A DNA stretch of 64,000 nt. It comes from Pararobbsia alpina. GTDB taxonomy: Bacteria; Pseudomonadota; Gammaproteobacteria; Burkholderiales; Burkholderiaceae. The DNA lies in the NCBI RefSeq assembly GCF_902859895.1, contig NZ_CADIKM010000017.1:1-64000 (forward strand), given 5' to 3'. Shown piece by piece: positions 59,201 to 64,000 of this stretch. Every line of letters begins with the position of its first letter. Position 1 is the stretch's first letter. The position numbers were made by a program, and so were the translations under genes. Below the pieces are notes generated by a model. That model had not been told where the DNA came from. It worked only from the letters and a program-made list of their open reading frames with translations, and ran no database searches.

Positions 59201-61080
59201 CAGTGCGGCTCCTTCTGTTGCAACTTGCCTTGCTCGTATTGGGCGCGTGCGCTGCGCACGGCTTCGCGCGCGGAGACCTCGGGCACGGCCACTTCCCACC
59301 ACCAGCCGCCTTCGCCAGTGGTGCGCGCGGGATCGGTATCGATGCTGATGACATAGGTACGAGTCGCGGCCCGTGCGCGTTCGAGCGCGGACGCGAGGCT
59401 TGCGAGCGCGTCGACATGCTCGCTGTGTGCGCCGAGCGCACGCGCATGCGCGGCAAAATCGACGCGCGGCGCGGCGTCTTCGAGCAGGTTGTTGAACGAG
59501 GGCGTACCGCAGGTCTGTTGCAGGCGGTTGATGCAGCCGTAACCGCGATTGTCGAGCACGACGATGATCAGCTTCGCGCCGAGCGCGACCGAGGTCGCGA
59601 TCTCGCTGTTCATCATCAGATAGCTGCCGTCCCCGACCGTCACGATGACTTCGCGTTCGGGGCGCGCGAGCTTGACGCCAAGCGCTCCCGCGATCTCGTA
59701 GCCCATGCACGAGAAGCCGTATTCGACGTGATAGGCCCCCGGGACCCCGGCGCGCCAGAGCTTGTGCAGTTCGGCGGGCAGCGTGCCGGCCGCGCAGACG
59801 ACGATGTCGCGTTCAGGGGAGTCGGGAATCGAGTGCTGGATCGCACCGATCACTTCGGCTTCATAGGGCAGGCGCTCGCGTGCCCCCGCCGTCAGCGTCT
59901 CGACCGTGAGGCACCACGCCCGAGCGCCTGCGCGGGCACGCCGGCTCCAGTCTTCTGCCGGCTGCCAGTCGGACAGTGCGCCGTCGAGAGCCTCGAGTGC
60001 GCATCGTGCATCGGCGCATAGCGGCAGGCCGCGGTGCTTGATCGCATCGAGCGCATGGGTATTGATGCCGAGTACCGTTGCCTGGCGAAACAGACTATTC
60101 GATCCTGTCGTGAAGTCTGACAGCCGCGTGCCGACCGCGATGACAAGGTCGGCCTCGTGTGCGAGTTCGTTCGCGGCGGACGAGCCGGTCACGCCGATCG
60201 CGCCGACGTTGAACGGGTCGTCCCAGCGTAGCGAGCCCTTGCCGCCCTGGGTTTCCGCGACGGGGATGCCGTGGTGGTTCGCGAAGTCCGCGAGCGCATC
60301 CGTCGCACGGCCATAGAGCACGCCACCGCCCGCGACGATCAGGGGACGCCGCGCCAGTCGGATCGCCTCGAGGGCCGCGCGTAGTTCGGCCTCGTCGGGT
60401 GGTGGCGCGCGGAACTCGACGACGCGTGGCTCGAAGAAACTCACCGGATACGCATAGGCGGTGGCCTGCACGTCTTGCGGCAAGGCGAGCGTGACCGGCC
60501 CGCACTGTGCGGGATCGGTCAGGACCGAGATCGCGCGCGGCAGTGCGCTCAGCAATTGCGCGGGGTGCACGATGCGGTCGAAATAACGCGAAACCGGCCG
60601 CAGGCAGTCGTTCGCGGAAACCCCGCCGTCCTGCATGTCTTCGACTTGCTGAAGCACGGGATCGGGCGCGCGCGAGACGAAGATATCGCCAGGCAGAAGC
60701 AGCACCGGCAGCCGGTTCACGTGCGCGAGTGCGGCAGCCGTCACGAGGTTCGTTGCGCCCGGACCGATCGAGGTCGTGACGGCCATCATGCGCCGCCGGA
60801 AGTGGGCTTTCGCATAGGCGACGGCCGCATGCGCCATCGCCTGCTCGTTGTGCGCGCGCAGGGTCGGCAATGCGTCGCGATGGTGATAGAGCGCCTCGCC
60901 GAGCGCGGCAACATTGCCGTGCCCGAAGATTGCGAAGACGCCCCCAAAGAGCGGCTCGAGCGTCTTGCCGTCCTCGCTCGCGACACGCAACGCGGCCAGA
61001 TAGCGGATGAGCGCCTGTGCGGCCGTGAGTTCGACGGTCCGCGTTTCAGCGAGATGAGCAGGGTGTAGGGGATCGTTCAT
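59200..61080 (-). CDS. 3D-trihydroxycyclohexane-1,2-dione hydrolase IolD
   Basis: A 626-residue thiamine-diphosphate enzyme that opens the inositol-derived ring to 5-deoxy-glucuronate. N-terminal: LTAAQALIRYLAALRVA and the catalytic-Glu region FGHGNVAALGEAL. The C-terminal TPP motif is VGDGSYLMMNSEIATS to VLDNRGYGCIN. The start overlaps the iolC stop (ATGA) and its end overlaps iolE. Full length; the second step of the operon order after IolE. Confidence 0.96.
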   Translation of the reverse strand: MNDPLHPAHLAETRTVELTAAQALIRYLAALRVASEDGKTLEPLFGGVFAIFGHGNVAALGEALYHHRDALPTLRAHNEQAMAHAAVAYAKAHFRRRMMAVTTSIGPGATNLVTAAALAHVNRLPVLLLPGDIFVSRAPDPVLQQVEDMQDGGVSANDCLRPVSRYFDRIVHPAQLLSALPRAISVLTDPAQCGPVTLALPQDVQATAYAYPVSFFEPRVVEFRAPPPDEAELRAALEAIRLARRPLIVAGGGVLYGRATDALADFANHHGIPVAETQGGKGSLRWDDPFNVGAIGVTGSSAANELAHEADLVIAVGTRLSDFTTGSNSLFRQATVLGINTHALDAIKHRGLPLCADARCALEALDGALSDWQPAEDWSRRARAGARAWCLTVETLTAGARERLPYEAEVIGAIQHSIPDSPERDIVVCAAGTLPAELHKLWRAGVPGAYHVEYGFSCMGYEIAGALGVKLARPEREVIVTVGDGSYLMMNSEIATSVALGAKLIIVVLDNRGYGCINRLQQTCGTPSFNNLLEDAAPRVDFAAHARALGAHSEHVDALASLASALERARAATRTYVISIDTDPARTTGEGGWWWEVAVPEVSAREAVRSARAQYEQGKLQQKEPH

Positions 61081-63116
61081 GCAACCCGCTCCGTGGCGGT
61101 GACGACCTGGGCACGCGTGCGCGGCGACTTGCGCGCGGCGCGCCAGAGATCGATGAGGGTTTCAAAAGTTGCGCGGACCTGGGCCTTGAGCGCCGCATCG
61201 TCGATCTCGCCGGCCATCCAGGCGCGGGTGGGCTCGCCGAAGATGGTGCGGCCGACCATGAAGCCTTTGCACTGGGTCGAAGCGGCCGCATCGCGGAATC
61301 CTTCGGCCAGGGCCGCGACGGGCGCGTTCAGGCCGAGCAGCACGACACCGCGGCAATACGGGTCGCGTTCGGCGATCAGCGCATCGATGGCCTGCCAGCG
61401 ATCAGCGGGCATCGGCTCGAGCTTCCACCACTCGGGATAGATGCCCAGGTTGTAGATGCGCTTGAGCGAGCGCAACACGACGTCGGGCGCCTGCGACAGA
61501 TGCTTGGGCGGAATCACCTCGAGCAGCAGTTCGTGGCCGCTGGCCTGCGCGGCGTCGTAGAGCGCGCGAAGCTGGGCCTCCTGTTCGAGACGCGTCTCGA
61601 AGGGCTCGTCCGGATGGTAGTGCACGAGACATTTGATCGTGTGTTCGCGCGGCCAGTCGATCAGGGTCGTGCCGATCGATCGCCCGCCCTCGAACAGCAA
61701 GGGCGACGAGCCTGGCAGTTCGACCGGCCGGCCGATCCACCAGCCGCGCCCGGTCGCTGCGGCGAGCGCGTGTGTCCCGTAGCGGCCGTCTATCAGCACG
61801 CCGACCTGGCCCTGTCTCACCTGTGCTTCCCGGTCGCCGCGATCGTGTGCCGGAGCCTGTCCGGATTGGCGCGTTTCGGCGGTCTGGGCGACGGCATCGA
61901 CGAAAAGCCGTTTGAGCGTTTCGATGCGGTGCTCGTCGCAGCCGGTCTCGCGCGCGAGTTCGAACATCTGGCTGCGGTGGTCGAAGGCGAACACGAACAG
62001 TTCGTCCCATTGTGTACGTGGGACGGTTACACGGTGCAGGCGCGCAAGCGTCGCATCGCGATCGGGGTGACGCATCGAGGCCGCATCGGCTTGAGCGTGC
62101 GCGAGGAAATAGTCGAGCTCGGCGGGTGTCGGCATGGCGGGTGCGCATGCATGCCGCGAAACGACCAACGCGCCGCAGGCGTTCGCGAGACGCGCGCAAG
62201 TCTCGAACGGTTCGTCGCGCAGCCAGCCCGAGAGAAAACCGGCCGCGAAGGCATCGCCCGCGCCGAGCACGTTGAAGACTTCGACCGGCACGCCTTCGAA
62301 GGTGGGTGCATCGTCGATGGAAGCGGGCACCGCGCCTTCGATCACCGAGCAGCCGAGCGCGCCGCGCTTGACGACGAGCGTCGCGGGCGTCACCGCGCGC
62401 ACGCCGCGCAGCGCTTCGATGAGGCCATTGCCGCCGCCCGCGATCCAAAACTCTTCCTCGGTGCCGATGACAAGATCGAACAGCGGCAGCACGCGTTGCA
62501 GATGCGCGGTGACGTCGTCGTTCGCGATAAACCGCGTTTCGCCATCCGCCTTGCCGGTCAGGCCCCAGAGCACAGGGCGGTAATCGATATCGAGCACCGT
62601 GCGCACATCGTGGCGGCGCGCGATCTCGAAGGCCTGGCGGCTGGCCGCGAGGACCTTCTCCGTGGACAGATGGGTGCCCGTCACGAGCAGCGCCTTGCTC
62701 GATGCGATGAATGCTTCGTCGACGTCAGCGACATCGAAGGCCATGTCGGCGCAGTTCTCGCGATAGAACACGAGTGGAAAGGTATCGCGGTCCTTGAGGC
62801 CAAGCATCGCGAGCGCGGTCAGGCGCTGACGGTCGGTCACGATATGAGCGGTGTCGCAGCCTTCGCGTGCAAGCGTCTCCAGCAGGAAGCGGCCCATATG
62901 GTCGTCGCCGACGCGCGTGAGCATCGCGGACTTGAGGCCGAGCCGCGCAGAACCGAAGGCGATGTTCGCCGACGAGCCGCCGAGATACTTCGCAAAGCTC
63001 GCGACGTCCTCGAGCCGCGCGCCGACCTGCTGAGCATAGAGATCGACCGCGAGCCGGCCGATGCAGATCACATCGAGCGAGCGGCCCGCGGCAAAGCGAC
63101 TGTGTGCGTGTTGCAT
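61077..63116 (-). CDS. IolC kinase fused to a DUF2090 aldolase-like domain
   Basis: A 679-residue fusion. Residues ~15-325 are a PfkB-family sugar kinase (5-dehydro-2-deoxygluconokinase): DVICIGRLAVDLYAQQVGA, SSANIAFGSARLG and the ATP/catalytic motif NVLGAGDAFAAGFLSG. Residues ~355-665 are a DUF2090 domain (FVFAFDHRSQMFELA, LIDGRYGTHALAAAT, GVVLLGLNAP), which in other organisms is joined to IolC and may do the aldolase (IolJ-type) step that splits 5-dehydro-2-deoxygluconate 6-phosphate. The fusion is common in proteobacteria. First iol gene after the transporter. Confidence 0.94.
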   Translation of the reverse strand: MQHAHSRFAAGRSLDVICIGRLAVDLYAQQVGARLEDVASFAKYLGGSSANIAFGSARLGLKSAMLTRVGDDHMGRFLLETLAREGCDTAHIVTDRQRLTALAMLGLKDRDTFPLVFYRENCADMAFDVADVDEAFIASSKALLVTGTHLSTEKVLAASRQAFEIARRHDVRTVLDIDYRPVLWGLTGKADGETRFIANDDVTAHLQRVLPLFDLVIGTEEEFWIAGGGNGLIEALRGVRAVTPATLVVKRGALGCSVIEGAVPASIDDAPTFEGVPVEVFNVLGAGDAFAAGFLSGWLRDEPFETCARLANACGALVVSRHACAPAMPTPAELDYFLAHAQADAASMRHPDRDATLARLHRVTVPRTQWDELFVFAFDHRSQMFELARETGCDEHRIETLKRLFVDAVAQTAETRQSGQAPAHDRGDREAQVRQGQVGVLIDGRYGTHALAAATGRGWWIGRPVELPGSSPLLFEGGRSIGTTLIDWPREHTIKCLVHYHPDEPFETRLEQEAQLRALYDAAQASGHELLLEVIPPKHLSQAPDVVLRSLKRIYNLGIYPEWWKLEPMPADRWQAIDALIAERDPYCRGVVLLGLNAPVAALAEGFRDAAASTQCKGFMVGRTIFGEPTRAWMAGEIDDAALKAQVRATFETLIDLWRAARKSPRTRAQVVTATERVA

Positions 63117-63132
63117 GGTGACTCCCTTCGTC

Positions 63133-63936
63133 TTACGCCGTCGTGTCTTCGAGTTCGCCGATCAGCTGCTGCATTTCGGCGCCTCCGGCCATCATGTCGA
63201 GGACTTCGTTCTTGCTGATGTCCTGCTTGAGGAAGCTGCCCATCGACTTGCCGCGGTTCAGCAGCGTGAAGGTGTCGCCGATCGGATAGGCATGGTGGAC
63301 GTTATGCGTGATGAAGATCACCGAGATGCCCTTGGCGCGCGCGTGGTGGATCAGCTTGAGCACATTGAAGCTCTGCTTGACGCCAAGCGCGGCCGTCGGC
63401 TCGTCGAGAATCAGCACGCGCGCACCGAAGTGGATGGCGCGCGCGATCGCGAGGCACTGGCGTTCGCCGCCGCTCATCGTGCCGATCGCCTGGTGCGCGT
63501 CGCGCACATTGATGCCCATTTCGCCGAGCTTTTCACGCGCGGTCGACGCGCAGGTCTCGAGGTCCATCACGTTGATCATGCCGAACAGCTTGCGCTGCGG
63601 CTCACGGCCCATGAAGAAATTGCGCGCGACCGAAAGCAGCGGCACGAGCGCGAGATCCTGGTAGACCGTCGCAATGCCGAGGTCGAGCGCATCGCGCGGC
63701 GACTTGAAATGCACCGGCGTGCCGTCGACCAGGTAATGCCCTTCGTTCGGCGTCCAGACGCCCGCCAGGGTCTTGATCAGGGTCGACTTGCCCGCCCCGT
63801 TGTCGCCGAGCAGGCAATGCACCTCGCCGCGCCGCAGACGCAACGACACGTCCTTGAGTGCGATGACTTTGCCGAAATACTTGCTTACCTGGTCGAGCTC
63901 GAGAATGTAGTCCGGCTTCGATTGAACGTCGCTCAT
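63133..63936 (-). CDS. Sugar (inositol) ABC transporter ATPase
   Basis: A 267-residue single-domain ATPase: [17 protein letters not shown] (Walker A), [17 protein letters not shown] (signature), [13 protein letters not shown] (Walker B) and [15 protein letters not shown]. Of the RbsA/FrcA sugar class but with only one nucleotide-binding domain. Its position directly before iolC (16 bp) suggests uptake of inositol. The stop of the preceding gene (permease) overlaps its ATG. Confidence 0.93.
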   Translation of the reverse strand: MSDVQSKPDYILELDQVSKYFGKVIALKDVSLRLRRGEVHCLLGDNGAGKSTLIKTLAGVWTPNEGHYLVDGTPVHFKSPRDALDLGIATVYQDLALVPLLSVARNFFMGREPQRKLFGMINVMDLETCASTAREKLGEMGINVRDAHQAIGTMSGGERQCLAIARAIHFGARVLILDEPTAALGVKQSFNVLKLIHHARAKGISVIFITHNVHHAYPIGDTFTLLNRGKSMGSFLKQDISKNEVLDMMAGGAEMQQLIGELEDTTA

Positions 63937-64000
63937 GGCAGTCCCTTGTTGACCTGAGTCATGTCGTCCTGCACGCGTGGCCGAGGTGGCCCGCGTGGGC
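63933..64000 (-). CDS. C-terminus of a preceding gene, probably the ABC permease (partial)
   Basis: On the minus strand an open frame enters from the window edge and ends at a TGA overlapping the ATPase start (ATGA). Its last residues read [14 protein letters not shown], a plausible hydrophilic tail of an ABC sugar permease. The call depends mostly on the position and the overlap. Confidence 0.45.
   Translation of the reverse strand, partial: PRGPPRPRVQDDMTQVNKGLP

Noticed and set aside
61500-63218. 572-codon plus-strand open frame opposite iolC
   Set aside because: It is antisense to a clearly recognised kinase/DUF2090 gene; its Arg/His-rich product has no motifs. High GC content produces long shadow frames.

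Overview
The window reads as a gene-dense, GC-rich segment of a Burkholderiaceae genome, most likely Burkholderia sensu lato (Paraburkholderia or Caballeronia type). The support is the codon usage, a DUF3331 protein (a family I associate with Burkholderia), FixJ-type regulators, a MocR regulator and large catabolic clusters typical of a secondary replicon. I saw no rRNA or tRNA gene, no CRISPR array, no insertion sequence and no replication origin.

Layout. 0-3.3 kb: a relic of a LysR regulator, then a tight FecR-domain / OmpA-lipoprotein / CHASE2 unit whose CHASE2 protein has no output domain. 3.3-7.1 kb: two orphan FixJ-like response regulators and several small Burkholderia-type proteins, framed by two diverged copies of a ~114 bp promoter-like element. 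7.1-21.6 kb: a nearly complete C-P lyase (phosphonate) regulon: aldo/keto reductase, hexapeptide transferase, phnE-phnC-phnD, two full-length phnM paralogues, phnL-K-J-I-H-G, and divergently phnF, a DUF1045 2H phosphoesterase and phnN. Four copies of an 18 bp dyad ending CGTCTAGATG mark the promoters of this regulon, and there is one clear Pho box. 21.7-26.3 kb: a four-gene ABC efflux system with its own outer-membrane channel. 26.6-32.1 kb: a large CHASE/PAS hybrid histidine kinase followed by a REC-GGDEF diguanylate cyclase.

32.1-34.4 kb: a PmtA-like methyltransferase and a DUF3300 protein. 34.8-44.8 kb: a molybdenum/formate-type respiratory block: moaA-moaD, a MocR regulator, an FdhF/YdeP-type molybdo-oxidoreductase, a cytochrome bd-type quinol oxidase (cydAB), a bestrophin and fdhD. 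The motif CTGTACTC recurs at the promoters of moaA, fdhF/MocR and fdhD, suggesting one regulon. 45.1-50.0 kb: TonB-dependent receptor, TonB, a small periplasmic protein and a flavin monooxygenase. 50.1-56.0 kb: a broken AAA-ATPase gene behind a TGATACTT repeat array, then an unusual set: free-standing adenylation enzyme, membrane flavoprotein, crotonase, and a divergent TrxR-like ferredoxin-NADP reductase. 56.3-64 kb: a LacI regulator and a myo-inositol catabolic operon (iolC-D-E-B) downstream of an ABC sugar transporter that runs off the window edge.

Best candidates for something undescribed: (i) the adenylation enzyme / membrane flavoprotein / crotonase cluster; (ii) the 2H phosphoesterase standing in for PhnP, together with duplicated PhnM; (iii) the paired promoter elements controlling small-protein genes; (iv) the CTGTACTC molybdenum/formate regulon. 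All positions and alignments are by eye; functional calls come from recognised motifs and family knowledge, not database searches.
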